DNA of 64,000 nt from DASQPR01 sp963727415 (GCA_963727415.1 CAVSGF010000001.1:124001-188000); one strand, 5' to 3'; positions 1 to 9,739 are shown, counted from the stretch's first letter. Numbers and translations are program-made. The notes: generated by a model not told the origin, from the sequence alone.

Positions 1-1
1 A

Positions 2-2099
2 GTGCCGGAAGGCGAGCGGCGGAGGATGGCTCGTACCGTCGAGCAGTTCGACGAGGTGCTCGGTGCATTCGGCATGCGCGGTCGCCGGGCCACCGCGCAC
101 GAACTGGAGTGGCTGCTGTACCGATCGGTCGCCCTGGGCATGTCGCCGCCGGTGCTGTCGCCGGTCACCAATGGCCAGTGGGATCGCGGCGACCTGCTGG
201 CCATCACCGAGTCGATCGAGCGCTACCGCACCCCGTACGGCTCGACGGTGAAGCTGGTCAACCGCTTGACCGGCGAGGAACGCCACGTCGCGGTGCTGGC
301 CGTTGGCCGGATGGAACCGCTGGAGATCCCGGAGCGGCACGAGCCGTGGCTGCATTTCCAGGAGCGGATGCCGTGGCCGATGGAGATCTCCTCGCGGATC
401 GACATCCTCGGTCCCGGCGACTCGTTCCGCAATCTCGAGCATCGCCTCCGGATGATCCGCTCGCAGCAACTGGACTACGCCGAGCACGGCATGGACGCTC
501 CTCCGGAGCTGGAGCGCCTGGCCCAGCGCGCGCTGCACATCGGCGACGAGATGACCACCGGGTTGCCGGTCGACTCGTCCCGGGCGCATGGCTGGCACCG
601 CATCGCCGTGTCGGCCGCGACCCGGGAGGAATGCCTGGAGCGCGCTCGGCGGCTCACCGCCACCTACTCCCGCGAGCTGCGCATCTCCCTGCAGCACCCG
701 AAGAACCAGGACTGGCTGGCGCGCGAGTTCATCCCGGGCGAGCCGATCGCCAACACCGGATACGTCCGGCGGATGCCGGCCAAGCTGCTGGCCGCGGCGC
801 TGCCACAGGCCGCCTCGAATGTCGGCGACAACCGGGGTGACCTGATCGGGCGTACCGCGGGAACCTCGCGTCGGCCGGTCTTCCTGGATCTGCACTTCCC
901 GATGGAGGTCCGCGAGCGGTCCGGTCTCGCGGTGTTCGTTGCCGAGCCCGGCGGCGGCAAGTCGACCCTGCTCGGGGCGCTGGGTTACCTGGCAGCGCGG
1001 CGCGGCGTTCAGGTGACGCTGCTGGACCCGTCCGGCCCGCTTGCCCAACTGGCGGCGATGCCGGAGCTGGCACCACACTCACGGGTGCTCAATCTGACCG
1101 GCTCGGAGCAGGGCACCCTGGCGCCGTACGCGCTGATCCCGACCCCGCTGCGGGCCCACTTCGGTGGTGGACCGGCCGGCGACCGCGAGTACGAGATCGC
1201 CGGATCCAACGCCCGTGCCGAGCGCCGGATGCTGGTCCAGGACATCTGCTCCATGCTGGTGCCGCCGCAGGTGGCGCGCGAGGCGTCGACGGCCACGTTG
1301 CTGCGCCACGCGGTGCGGACCGTACCCGCGGAGGAGTCGTCCACTCTCGAGGACGTGGTGACCTGCCTGCGCGAGATGCGCGATGACGACGCGTCCGAGC
1401 TGGCTCACCTGCTGATGGACACGGCCGAGATGCCGCTGGCGATGCTGTTCTTCGGCACCCCTCCGCCAGGTCTGCTCGGGGTCGGACGCGACGCTCACAG
1501 TGATCACCATGGCCGGTCTGCGGCTGCCGGATCTGAAGATCGAGCGCGAGTACTGGTCGGCCGAGGAAGCGCTGGCCCTTCCGATGCTGCACACCGCTCA
1601 CCGGCTCGCGGTTCGGCGCTGCTACGGCGGCTCGATGCACGCACGCAAGCTGGTCGGCCTGGATGAGGGTCACTTCATGGAGGGCTGGCGGTCCGGACGG
1701 TCGTTCCTGGTCCGGCTGGCCCGCGACAGCCGCAAGTGGAACCTGGCCGCGCTGGTCGCGTCCCAGAACCCGCAGGACATCCTCGGGCTGGATGTGCAGA
1801 ACCTGGTATCGACCGTGTTCGTCGGCCGCGTCGCACAGGACCCGGACATCGCCGCCGAGTCATTGCGGCTGCTTCGGGTGCCGACCGATGTCGGTTACGA
1901 GGAGACGCTGGCATCGCTGTCAATGTCGGAGTCCGCGTCGGCCGACCGGCTGGGCTTCCGCGAATTCGTCATGCGTGACGTGGACGGACGAGTCCAGAAG
2001 ATACGCGTCGACGTGTCATACGTACCGCACCTACTCGAATATCTGGACACCACACCCGGCGCCACCGCGTCGGGGCTGCCCGAGCCGTCGGAGGAGTAG
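2..2099 (+). CDS. VirB4/TraC-like secretion ATPase, 5' truncated by window edge, split by a +1 frameshift
   Basis: This is a VirB4-family ATPase that would power a type IV secretion or conjugation channel at the inner membrane. Its Walker A motif (GGGKST, coded at 950-967) lies in one frame. The Walker B motif (LVGLDEGHF, near 1650) lies in another frame that runs to the TAG at 2097-2099. Removing one G from the GGGG run at 1478-1481 joins the two frames into one product of about 698 aa, reading through GSDATLTVITMAGL. The first visible GTG (position 2) is probably internal, because VirB4 proteins carry a longer N-terminal domain; the true start lies upstream. The TrbL-like gene begins at the very next base after the stop, so the genes are one operon. 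As written, the frameshift separates the two ATPase motifs and would abolish activity. It may be a sequencing error in a homopolymer or a real inactivation. Confidence 0.8.
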
Positions 2100-4040
2100 A
2101 TGCCCACGACCGCTCCGCGCCGCCGCAGGGCCGTCGGCTGGCTCGGCGTGCTCATCGCCGGGGCGATGGCGGTCCTGATGGGACCGTCAGCCCCGGCGCA
2201 GGCGCACGCCCCGATCAAGGCGCCGGTAGTCGACCAGTGCACGGCCAAGCAGTGGGCCAACCCGTTCAACACGCAGATGTGCGTCGGCAAGCTCGCCAAG
2301 GTCGGCGCCCAGCGCGCGCAGTGCCTTCAGGCACCGACGCCGGAGACGCCGGACGCCGGCATGTCCGGATGGTTCGCGTCCGAGCCGGACACCGCCAAGC
2401 AGGCCGGTGTCAACGGCATGTACAGCCGGTTCGGCTACGCCGGATACGACTACTCGCTCTATGACCAGGGCTGCGCCACCGGGGTCACACATCCGACCGA
2501 CAGCTTCGAGGACACGCTGGCCAACGGCGAGTTCATGATCGCGACATCGGTGGTCGGCGCCTCCAACGCGCTGCGCGAGAAGTCCTGGGATCCGTCCAGC
2601 TTGTGGGGCTGGGCCGACCCTCTGGTTAAGCAGGCCACACAGTCGATCTATGCCAAGGTGTTCACCGTCTTCGGCGCGGTCACGCTGGCTATCGTCGGCC
2701 TCTACCTGATGTGGCGGTCCCGGCAGGCGGACATGAGCAACGCCATGACCACCGCCGGCTGGGCCATCCTCGTGATGATCGCCATCACCGCCATCGCCGC
2801 CTGGCCGGTTCGGGCCGCTCACCTCGCCGACTCGTCACTGGTAAGCGGCCTCGATGTGGTGCACAGCGCGATCGGCCCGCAGGCCAATGACGCCACCGAC
2901 TCGGCCTGCGCGTCCCCCGATCCGCAGGCATGCGTGGATCAGCGGGACCCGGCGGTACGCGCGAGCGACACGGTCACCGAGACGATCCTGTACCGGAACT
3001 GGCTACGCGGCCTGCTCGGCTCGGCAGATAGCCCCACGGCGCAGAAGTACGGTCCGGCGCTGTACTACGCGAAATCGCTGACATGGGAGGAAGCCCAAAA
3101 GATCGCGAACAATCCGGACGCTCGCGCCGCCCTACTCAATGACAAAGAGCAGGAGTGGATGCAGATCGCCGAGCAGATCAAATCGGAGGATCCGGAGGCG
3201 TACAGCTACCTGCAGGGCAATCACGGCATGGACCGGGTGGGGGCCGGATTCATCGCGGTGCTCTCGTCGCTGTTCTTCGCCATGTTCGACGTCACCGCGT
3301 CGATCCTGGTGCTGATCGGCTTTCTCATCTTCCGATGGGCGGTGATCGCGGCGCCGATCCTCGGCACCATCGGGATCCTGCGGCCGGCCAGCGCCGGGCT
3401 GCGCCGGCTGGCGAACGCGGTGATCGCGGCGATCTTCAATATCATCATCTTCGGGACTGGCGCGGCTATCTACCTGTACGCCGTCGACCTCATCATGGAC
3501 ACGTCGACGCTGCCCGGCTGGCTGCAGGTCACCTTGATGTGGCTGTGCGGCGTGGTGGGCTGGTTGCTGCTGCGCCCGTACCGCCGGATCACCCAAATGG
3601 GTGGCCGCGACCCGGCCGCTACCGTGGCTTCGGCCGGCAGTTGGCATCGGCGATTCTTCCGGGAGATGCGTACCGCGGCTCGTCTGGAAGTAGCCGAACG
3701 CGGAGTCACCGCGCCACCACGGGGCATCGGCGGCGCCGGTGTGGGCGGCGAGGGCACGCCGGCACCGGCCCAGCGACCGGAGTCGCGCCACGAGGATCCG
3801 GCCGACACCGGCAGGTCCGGCGCGGTACGCACGGCCGCGACCGTGGCCGCTGCCGCGGCCGGCCAGCCGGAACTTGCGCTGGCAGCGGCACGCGGCGGCA
3901 CGCGTCCCCGGCGACCGGCCGGCGAGTGGACCGACCCGGACGTACCGCAAGGACCCGCTAGCTACACCATCTACCGGCCTGGATCCGGCTCGGAGCCGGC
4001 TCCGGCGCGGCGGCCCGAATCGAGTACGGTCGGCGGCTGA
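2100..4040 (+). CDS. TrbL/VirB6-like polytopic conjugation membrane protein
   Basis: This 646-aa protein is a probable inner-membrane channel component of the T4SS-like apparatus. It has an N-terminal signal segment (RRR followed by a hydrophobic stretch ending PAQAHA at about residues 10-36) and a long extracytoplasmic region with several Cys. Hydrophobic segments lie at about residues 190-210, 220-240, 375-420, 440-465 and 475-495. The cytoplasmic tail is Pro/Ala/Arg-rich and probably disordered. This topology fits TrbL/VirB6-type proteins of actinobacterial conjugation-like clusters, although sequence similarity to the Gram-negative proteins is expected to be weak. ATG 2100 follows the VirB4-like stop directly and has a GGAG-type ribosome site inside the end of that gene. 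Its TGA shares one base with the next ATG. Confidence 0.65.
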   Translation: MPTTAPRRRRAVGWLGVLIAGAMAVLMGPSAPAQAHAPIKAPVVDQCTAKQWANPFNTQMCVGKLAKVGAQRAQCLQAPTPETPDAGMSGWFASEPDTAKQAGVNGMYSRFGYAGYDYSLYDQGCATGVTHPTDSFEDTLANGEFMIATSVVGASNALREKSWDPSSLWGWADPLVKQATQSIYAKVFTVFGAVTLAIVGLYLMWRSRQADMSNAMTTAGWAILVMIAITAIAAWPVRAAHLADSSLVSGLDVVHSAIGPQANDATDSACASPDPQACVDQRDPAVRASDTVTETILYRNWLRGLLGSADSPTAQKYGPALYYAKSLTWEEAQKIANNPDARAALLNDKEQEWMQIAEQIKSEDPEAYSYLQGNHGMDRVGAGFIAVLSSLFFAMFDVTASILVLIGFLIFRWAVIAAPILGTIGILRPASAGLRRLANAVIAAIFNIIIFGTGAAIYLYAVDLIMDTSTLPGWLQVTLMWLCGVVGWLLLRPYRRITQMGGRDPAATVASAGSWHRRFFREMRTAARLEVAERGVTAPPRGIGGAGVGGEGTPAPAQRPESRHEDPADTGRSGAVRTAATVAAAAAGQPELALAAARGGTRPRRPAGEWTDPDVPQGPASYTIYRPGSGSEPAPARRPESSTVGG

Positions 4041-4567
4041 TGCGTACCCTGCTCAGCCGTATAGGCCCGCGCTACGGCGTGGGCCTTGGCCTGATCGTCG
4101 CGGTCGCTATCGTGCTGGCGTTCGCGAGAGCGGTCGGCAACGGCCACGGAACCAGCCTCGAGACCGGCGGCAGCCCCGGACCGATCGGAGTCACCGTCTC
4201 CGGCCCACCAGACGATGGTGAGGGCACGACGCCTACCCCGGCGGCGCCGTCCACCAGTCCCGGGGCCGACTCGCCCCGCACCGTCGCGACCCGCTTTGCG
4301 CAGGTCTGGCTGCATCACGACGTCTCCGCCGCGCAATGGCACGCGAACGTGTCCAGGTACACGACGAGAGCGCTGTCCGACGAGTTGAACGGCGCCGACC
4401 CGGCCGGGGTACCGGCCGACCGCGTCGTCGGAGCCATCACCCAGATCGACGTGGGCGCCGACTTCTGCCAGATCGAAGTGCCGACCGACACCGGCACGCT
4501 CACCTTGTCGCTGCGGGCCGACAGTGGCCGGTGGCTGGTCAGCGGCATCGACTGGACGCCGTCATGA
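4040..4567 (+). CDS. membrane-anchored VirB8/TcpC-like protein
   Basis: This 175-aa protein has a single N-terminal transmembrane helix (about residues 10-30), a Pro/Ser/Thr-rich linker (about 45-80) and an extracytoplasmic domain. The domain begins RTVATRFAQVWLHHD and ends GRWLVSGIDW. That alpha+beta layout, with a final Trp-containing beta strand, resembles the NTF2-like folds of VirB8 and TcpC, the periplasmic scaffold proteins of type IV secretion and Gram-positive conjugation. This is a fold-level inference from layout and context, not a clear family match. The start overlaps the TrbL-like stop by one base and the end overlaps the next gene (ATGA), so translation is probably coupled. Confidence 0.5.
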   Translation: MRTLLSRIGPRYGVGLGLIVAVAIVLAFARAVGNGHGTSLETGGSPGPIGVTVSGPPDDGEGTTPTPAAPSTSPGADSPRTVATRFAQVWLHHDVSAAQWHANVSRYTTRALSDELNGADPAGVPADRVVGAITQIDVGADFCQIEVPTDTGTLTLSLRADSGRWLVSGIDWTPS

Positions 4568-5694
4568 CCGGCCGAGCGAAGATCATCATCGCGGTCGGGG
4601 CGTCGTTGGCGCTCATCGTGCTGTGCTGCGTCGGCGGGACGATCACGTACTTCCTGGGCGGGCTGCAGGGTACGCCGTCGGATCCGGCCGGCGGCACGGT
4701 CAGCGACTACCTGGCCTGCGGCAGCACCCAGGTGGTCTCGGTCACCGGCCACCTTCCGAACGTGTCCTCGCTCTCCGCCGAGCAGGTGCGCAACGCCGCG
4801 ATCATCATCAAGGTCGGGCAGGACATGAAGGTGCCGCCGCGCGGGTGGGTAATCGCCATCGCTACCGCTCTGCAGGAGTCAACCCTGCACAACTACGGCA
4901 ACCTCGGTGCCCGCAATGACCACGACTCGCTCGGCCTGTTCCAGCAGCGACCGAGCATGGGCTGGGGCACGCCGGCCCAGATCATGAATCCGTCCTACGC
5001 CGCTCGCAAGTTCTATACCAAGCTACTCAAGATCCCCGGATGGCAGGCCATGCCACTCACCCAGGCCGCCCAGCGGGTGCAGGTCAGCGCGTACCCCGAC
5101 GCGTACGCGAAGCACGAGCCACTGGCTACCGAGATCGTCAACCGGCTCGCCGACGGCGCCGCGCTGGCCGTGGGCTCGTCGGCCGACCTGCATTGCGCCC
5201 GCGGCACCGAGATCGCCGCGTCCGGTTGGACCGTGCCGGTGGTGGCGCGGATCAGCTCCGGCTGGCGTACGCCGGACCGGCCGACCCACAACGGGGTCGA
5301 CCTGGCCGCGGCTCGCGGAACGGTGGTCCGGGCGGCGGCGGCCGGCCTGGTCATCGTCGCCGAGTGCGACGCGCATGTGAAGGCGACCGGTGCCTGGTAC
5401 GGGTGTGACCACGACGGTTCGCTACAGGTCTCCGGCTGTGGATGGTGGGTGGAGATCCGGCACGCCGACAGCGTCATCACCCGCTACTGCCACATGGGCC
5501 GCCGCCCGGACGTGGTGGTCGGCCAGGAGGTTCGGGCCGGCCAGGCCATCGGTGTGGTCGGCGCCACCGGAAACGTGACCGGCCCGCACCTGCATTTCGA
5601 GGTGCATCTCGATGGGGATGCCGGCTATGCCGGAGCCGTCGATCCGGTCGTGTTCATGCGGCAACGCGGAGCGGCGCTGGGAGTGGTCTCGTGA
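4564..5694 (+). CDS. bifunctional lysozyme-like / M23 peptidoglycan hydrolase of the T4SS-like operon
   Basis: This 376-aa wall-remodelling protein has one N-terminal transmembrane helix (about residues 6-32). A lysozyme-like domain follows (about 70-180), containing ALQESTLHNYGN with the likely catalytic Glu and then SLGLFQQRPSMGWG. The C-terminal half is a LytM/M23 zinc metallopeptidase (about 235-365) with HNGVDLA and HLHFEVH as metal and catalytic motifs. In Gram-positive T4SSs such proteins (VirB1/TcpG/PrgK type) open the peptidoglycan for the secretion channel. The ATG at 4564 overlaps the preceding stop (ATGA), and an open frame upstream of it is only a shadow. The stop overlaps the next GTG (GTGA). 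All motifs look intact. Confidence 0.82.
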   Translation: MTGRAKIIIAVGASLALIVLCCVGGTITYFLGGLQGTPSDPAGGTVSDYLACGSTQVVSVTGHLPNVSSLSAEQVRNAAIIIKVGQDMKVPPRGWVIAIATALQESTLHNYGNLGARNDHDSLGLFQQRPSMGWGTPAQIMNPSYAARKFYTKLLKIPGWQAMPLTQAAQRVQVSAYPDAYAKHEPLATEIVNRLADGAALAVGSSADLHCARGTEIAASGWTVPVVARISSGWRTPDRPTHNGVDLAAARGTVVRAAAAGLVIVAECDAHVKATGAWYGCDHDGSLQVSGCGWWVEIRHADSVITRYCHMGRRPDVVVGQEVRAGQAIGVVGATGNVTGPHLHFEVHLDGDAGYAGAVDPVVFMRQRGAALGVVS

Positions 5695-6284
5695 CGCCGC
5701 GCGACGATTGGACGCCGGCCGAGGGCCCACCGGGGATCCCGGCGAGCCTGATCGCGGTGCCCGCCGCCGGCCGGGATGACCTGCGGGGACGACGCGTCCT
5801 CATCGGACTGCCCGGGGTCGGCTGGCGCGGCGGCCTGCGGGCCGACTCCGCGATCGTGCAAAGCGCCCGTACCTACGTGCCGGTTCTTACGGAACACGAT
5901 TGGTATCGATCCGAAGCCGAGCGGATCGAGGTGTTCGCGCCCCTGGTACCGATCGAGCGGGTATGGGTGCAGATACCGGACACCGGCGGCACGCCATCAC
6001 CGGTGCCGTCGGATGTGTTTTCCCGGCTGGTGTCGCTGGACGCTCCGCCGCGCCGCGATCCGGTACCAGTGCGGGATCTGCCACAGCTCACCGGCCGGCG
6101 GTTGGTCCAGGCCGACGGCCGGCGAGCGCTACGCGATCTGCGAGCGGTAACCGAGCCGTACCAGAACGCCGAAGGCGACGTTTGTCTGCGCCTGTGCACC
6201 GAGGTCGACTGGTACCGATGGGGCTGGAGCGGCGCCGTGCCGGCGACCCGTGAGGTTCCGATCTACTTGCTCTGGGCCGAGTAG
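5691..6284 (+). CDS. hypothetical protein, last gene of T4SS-like operon
   Basis: I do not recognise this 197-aa protein. It has no signal peptide or membrane segment. Visible features are ARTYVPVLTEHDWYRSEAER near residues 58-78, a Pro-rich middle, and LCTEVDWYRW near 170-180, so an 'xEVDWYR' type motif occurs twice. The GTG start at 5691 overlaps the M23 gene stop (GTGA), giving strong evidence that it is translated and belongs to the operon. It is probably a soluble accessory protein of the secretion cluster. The function is unknown. Confidence 0.6.
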   Translation: MTPRDDWTPAEGPPGIPASLIAVPAAGRDDLRGRRVLIGLPGVGWRGGLRADSAIVQSARTYVPVLTEHDWYRSEAERIEVFAPLVPIERVWVQIPDTGGTPSPVPSDVFSRLVSLDAPPRRDPVPVRDLPQLTGRRLVQADGRRALRDLRAVTEPYQNAEGDVCLRLCTEVDWYRWGWSGAVPATREVPIYLLWAE

Positions 6285-6436
6285 CGCGGTCCTGCCGGCT
6301 GACCCGTGGGCGGCTCGGCCGGCCTCCCGGCCGCTGGATACCGCGTGGCCGCCGACGGCGCCGATCGATCCGATCGCGGTGAATTCCGGCCCAACACGGT
6401 GCTCTCGGCTACCGCGCATTGCGTCGCACCCTGCGC

Positions 6437-6442
6437 TAGGTT
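6437..6442 (+). promoter_or_regulatory. -10-like hexamer before the FtsK-type gene, possible leaderless start
   Basis: TAGGTT matches the actinobacterial TAnnnT -10 pattern and ends six bases before the ATG at 6449, which would place transcription initiation at or next to the start codon. No convincing -35 element lies at 16-18 bases. The rest of 6285-6448 holds no gene that I can support. Confidence 0.35.
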
Positions 6443-6448
6443 CAGCCC

Positions 6449-8884
6449 ATGGCGAGAGTGCGGTCAACCGTGGAACGCGCCGCATCCCTGCACCGGCAGG
6501 CGGTCGCCAACCTGGACGCCGCCGCCGCTGCTCTCGACGCCTTCGATCCGGGGTCCGCGCCGGAAACGTTCGCGTTGCGCCTGCGCGGCCTGGCGGCCAC
6601 GCTCAGCGATATCACCCGGCGGGCCGCTCCGGGCTGGCTCAGCGAGCCCCTGACCGAGGCGCTCGCCGATGTGCCGACCGGGACGTTCGCCGACCCTCTG
6701 GTACCGGTCCGCATCGGTACCGTACGGGTCCGCGACGACGCCAGCTTCCCGGTTGTCGCCCCGATCCTGGGCGCCGGCCACCTTGCCGTCACCGGCGGTA
6801 TCGACGCACGGAGCCTGGGTCTGGCCCGCTCGGTGCTGCTCCGCCTGATCGCCGCCACCACGCCCGGGTCACTGCGGATCCGCGCGGTGGATCCGAGTGG
6901 CAACGCGCTCGAGCCGTTCAGCGCCCTGTTCGACGGGCTCCTGATGTCGCCGCCGGTCACCGATCGCGCTGGCTTACGCGCCGTCCTCAACGAGGCGGAA
7001 CAGTGGGTACGCTCGGCCGCGCCGGCCGGCCGCCATCTGATGCTTGTCATCGCCGGGCTCCCGTCCCGCGCCGACGCCACGGATCTTGACCGGCTGCGGG
7101 CCCTGGCCGAGCGAGATCCGGCATCCCGGATCTCGATAGTCGTGGCCGGCGACGTCGACCTGCCAAACGCCACCCAGATCTCGTTCGATGGCGACGAGCC
7201 ACGCATCGGCGCTCTCGACATGCCGACCGAACTCGACCCGGATCCCCCGGCCGGGCTCATCGGCACGGTGTGCGAGCGGGTGGCGGCACAGGCGCGCGCC
7301 GCCGACGCGCTGGCCGTTCGGGACCTGCTCGCGGACGAGCCGTGGCAGTCCCGGTCGGCGACCGAGCTGATCACCACGGTCGGGATGGCCGGGCTGACGC
7401 CACTCTCGCTGCGGCTCAACGACCAGACGCCGCACTGGCTGATCGGTGGCCGCGCCGGATCCGGAAAGACCGCATTCCTGATCAATGTGCTGTACGGGTT
7501 GTGCATGGCGTACCCGCCCGGCGATCTGAACCTCTACCTGCTCGACTTCTCGGCTGGACCGGCCTTCGAGGCGTTCACGCCGACCGACCGCGAGCCCACC
7601 TGGATCCCGCACACCCGGGTGGTCGGCGCCGAGTCGGATCGCTCGTACGGTCTGTCTGTCCTGCGTGTACTGGACGCCGAGATGGCCAGGCGGGAAGAGA
7701 TGTTCCGGGCCGCCGGGGTGGAACGGTTCGCCGACTACCGCGCCACCTCCGAGTTGCCCCGGATCGTGTGCGCGATCGAGGAGTTCCCGGCTTTGATCGG
7801 TGGCGGCGACCGGCTGGCTACCGAGGCCGCCGCGCTGCTGGACGGGCTGGCCCGGCGTGGTCGCGGCTACGGCATACATCTGGTCATGTCGGCTCGCGAG
7901 CCGACCAGCGTCGAGTCGCTTACCGGGAAGCCGGACTCCACGCTGGCTCGCTTCCCGGTCCGGATCGCCATGCCCGGGGGCAGTTGGGTGCTTCACGGCC
8001 ACAACGAGTCCGCCACCGCGTTGCGGCTGGGCACCGCGGTGGTGAACATGGCCGGCGGTCTCGGCGGCCCGGCCGGAGCGTGGCGGGCACACGAGCGGCT
8101 GGTCGAGTTCCCCGATCCGTCTGCCGAATCCAAGACCATGTCCCGTGCTCGGCGCAAGCTCTGGCTGGCACGCCCGGCCGGCTCGCCGGCGCCGCACGTT
8201 TTCCAGGGCTTCGCCCCGGCCAGGCCGCCCAAGCGGATCCCGCGGTCGCGCCGGCCGTCGGCATACCTCGGTCATGGGTTCGACATCGCGATGTCGCCGG
8301 TGACGTTCTCGTTCGACCCGAAGCCCGGGCGCCACCTCGCGGTGATCGGGCCGTCCAGCGCCGGGGCCGCGCTTCTGGACGCCGCCACCCGTTCGGTCGC
8401 GGCCCAGCACAAGCCGGGCACCGTCCATTTCGTCCTGGCGCCGCTGCTTCGGGCATACGATGAGGTCGGCGTCACGCTCGCGGCCGACCTGACCGAGGCC
8501 GGACACGAGATCGAGGTTGTCGACATGGCCACCTTGCGGGGGATCCTGAGCGATCGCTCCACACACGACACCTATGTGGTCGGCTTTGGGCTGGATGGGA
8601 CCGGAGCCGCCGTGCGCCACCTGCTCCGCGACGGCCCAGCCTTGAAAGCGCACCTGATCGGCTGGTGGCGTGGCCTGCGCCGATTCATCACCGATGTCGG
8701 TGAGAGCGGGCGCGACGACGTGGGCGGGCTGGTGCTACTCAACGTTCCGGCCGCCGACGTGAGCCGCTTGCTGGATGACCCGGATCTGGACTGGCAGCCC
8801 CGCGACAATCGAGCACTGGTCCATGACCGGCAGGCCGCGCGGACCCAGGTGGTCGTGCCGTACGCGCGCCGGAGCCCACGGTGA
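6449..8884 (+). CDS. FtsK/SpoIIIE-type ATPase with one intact and one degenerate ATPase domain
   Basis: This 811-aa protein has no obvious membrane helix. The N-terminal region (1-60) is Ala-rich and helical, possibly coiled coil. The first FtsK-like domain carries a good P-loop, GGRAGSGKTAF (about residues 333-343), then LYLLDFSAGPAFEAF and a Walker B-like IVCAIEEFPALI. The second domain has GPSSAGAALL (about 632-642) where a P-loop should be, with no Lys, so it probably does not hydrolyse ATP. EccC proteins of T7SS are also multi-ATPase chains in which only one domain is strongly active. The gene overlaps the next one (GTGA) and sits just before a WXG-like protein, so a role in protein export fits better than DNA translocation. 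That role is inferred. Confidence 0.72.
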   Translation: MARVRSTVERAASLHRQAVANLDAAAAALDAFDPGSAPETFALRLRGLAATLSDITRRAAPGWLSEPLTEALADVPTGTFADPLVPVRIGTVRVRDDASFPVVAPILGAGHLAVTGGIDARSLGLARSVLLRLIAATTPGSLRIRAVDPSGNALEPFSALFDGLLMSPPVTDRAGLRAVLNEAEQWVRSAAPAGRHLMLVIAGLPSRADATDLDRLRALAERDPASRISIVVAGDVDLPNATQISFDGDEPRIGALDMPTELDPDPPAGLIGTVCERVAAQARAADALAVRDLLADEPWQSRSATELITTVGMAGLTPLSLRLNDQTPHWLIGGRAGSGKTAFLINVLYGLCMAYPPGDLNLYLLDFSAGPAFEAFTPTDREPTWIPHTRVVGAESDRSYGLSVLRVLDAEMARREEMFRAAGVERFADYRATSELPRIVCAIEEFPALIGGGDRLATEAAALLDGLARRGRGYGIHLVMSAREPTSVESLTGKPDSTLARFPVRIAMPGGSWVLHGHNESATALRLGTAVVNMAGGLGGPAGAWRAHERLVEFPDPSAESKTMSRARRKLWLARPAGSPAPHVFQGFAPARPPKRIPRSRRPSAYLGHGFDIAMSPVTFSFDPKPGRHLAVIGPSSAGAALLDAATRSVAAQHKPGTVHFVLAPLLRAYDEVGVTLAADLTEAGHEIEVVDMATLRGILSDRSTHDTYVVGFGLDGTGAAVRHLLRDGPALKAHLIGWWRGLRRFITDVGESGRDDVGGLVLLNVPAADVSRLLDDPDLDWQPRDNRALVHDRQAARTQVVVPYARRSPR

Positions 8885-9612
8885 ACGGCCCCGATATGAG
8901 CCGTCCCGGCAAGGGTGGCCACGAGGTGACCGGGTGGGACGCCACCGCCTGGGGGGAGTACCTCACGACCGCCGCCGCGCTCGACAGCGCCCGCCGGGAC
9001 GAGGCGGCCGCGGTGGTTGCCCAGCAGGAGGCCACCGCCACCGCCAGGCAGGAGATCGCCACCGTGCGGCGGCGCATCGAGGTACAGCGCGCTCGCCTGC
9101 TGGACGCGGCCGCGCGAGCTTCGATGCCGCGGCCGGGCGTGGACCCGGGACCTGGTGACCGGGAGACCGCCGCGGCCATGCTGAAGGCCCCGGAGCCGGC
9201 CAGTGCCGCCGACCCGGTGGCCGCCGTGGCCGCCGCGGTTAGCGGCGCGTCCGCCACGCTGGATGCCGCCGACGCGGCCCTGTTAGCGGCACGGCGGCGC
9301 CGCGCCACCGTGGGTGCGTTGCCGACCTGGCCGCCGCTGCTTCGTAATGGTGTCGTCTACTTCTGGTTCGCCGCGCTCACCATGGTGGCGCTGGCCGAGA
9401 TCAGCCATATCGCCGGCTCGTCCCGTCGAGCCGACCTGCTGGTAGCGGTCTTCTCGGTGCTGGTTCCCGCGTGCGCGTGGGTCGTCGCCTGGCTGTCGAT
9501 CGGCGTGCTGTTCGAACCGGATCCGGATGGCGATCAGCCGCGAAGCCCATGGCTCGGATTCCTGCTCTGCGCCGTTCCGCTGCTGGTCGGCCTCCTTCTC
9601 TCGGCACGCTAA
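8881..9612 (+). CDS. coiled-coil membrane protein, partner of FtsK-type ATPase
   Basis: This 243-aa protein is not a family I recognise. Residues about 20-80 are rich in Ala, Glu, Gln and Arg with heptad-like spacing (EAAAVVAQQEATATARQEIA), which predicts a coiled coil. Residues about 90-140 are low-complexity Ala/Pro. At least three hydrophobic segments occupy about 160-240 (VYFWFAALTMVALAEI, ADLLVAVFSVLVPACAWVVAW, LGFLLCAVPLLVGLLL). GTG 8881 overlaps the ATPase stop, and an ATG at 8896 is an alternative. It could anchor the soluble ATPase to the membrane. That is inferred from the operon and layout only. Confidence 0.6.
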   Translation: MNGPDMSRPGKGGHEVTGWDATAWGEYLTTAAALDSARRDEAAAVVAQQEATATARQEIATVRRRIEVQRARLLDAAARASMPRPGVDPGPGDRETAAAMLKAPEPASAADPVAAVAAAVSGASATLDAADAALLAARRRRATVGALPTWPPLLRNGVVYFWFAALTMVALAEISHIAGSSRRADLLVAVFSVLVPACAWVVAWLSIGVLFEPDPDGDQPRSPWLGFLLCAVPLLVGLLLSAR

Positions 9613-9739
9613 TCCCACGATACGGTCACGCGAGTCCGGTTTGCCGGAAGTTATCCACAGTAGAGTCCGACGCATTGCCCGGGCTGCCGGCGCTTCGGTT
9701 TCATGAGAGGGGCACAAACCCCCGGACTTGGAGCGGCCG

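Noticed and set aside
1478..1481. Programmed ribosomal frameshift in the VirB4-like gene
   Set aside because: No slippery heptamer or downstream pseudoknot is evident, and a similar homopolymer lesion occurs in the chitinase gene, so error or mutation is more likely.
9651..9659. Perfect DnaA-box word TTATCCACA
   Set aside because: A single copy with no AT-rich region, no cluster of boxes and no dnaA/dnaN nearby; chance occurrence, not an origin.
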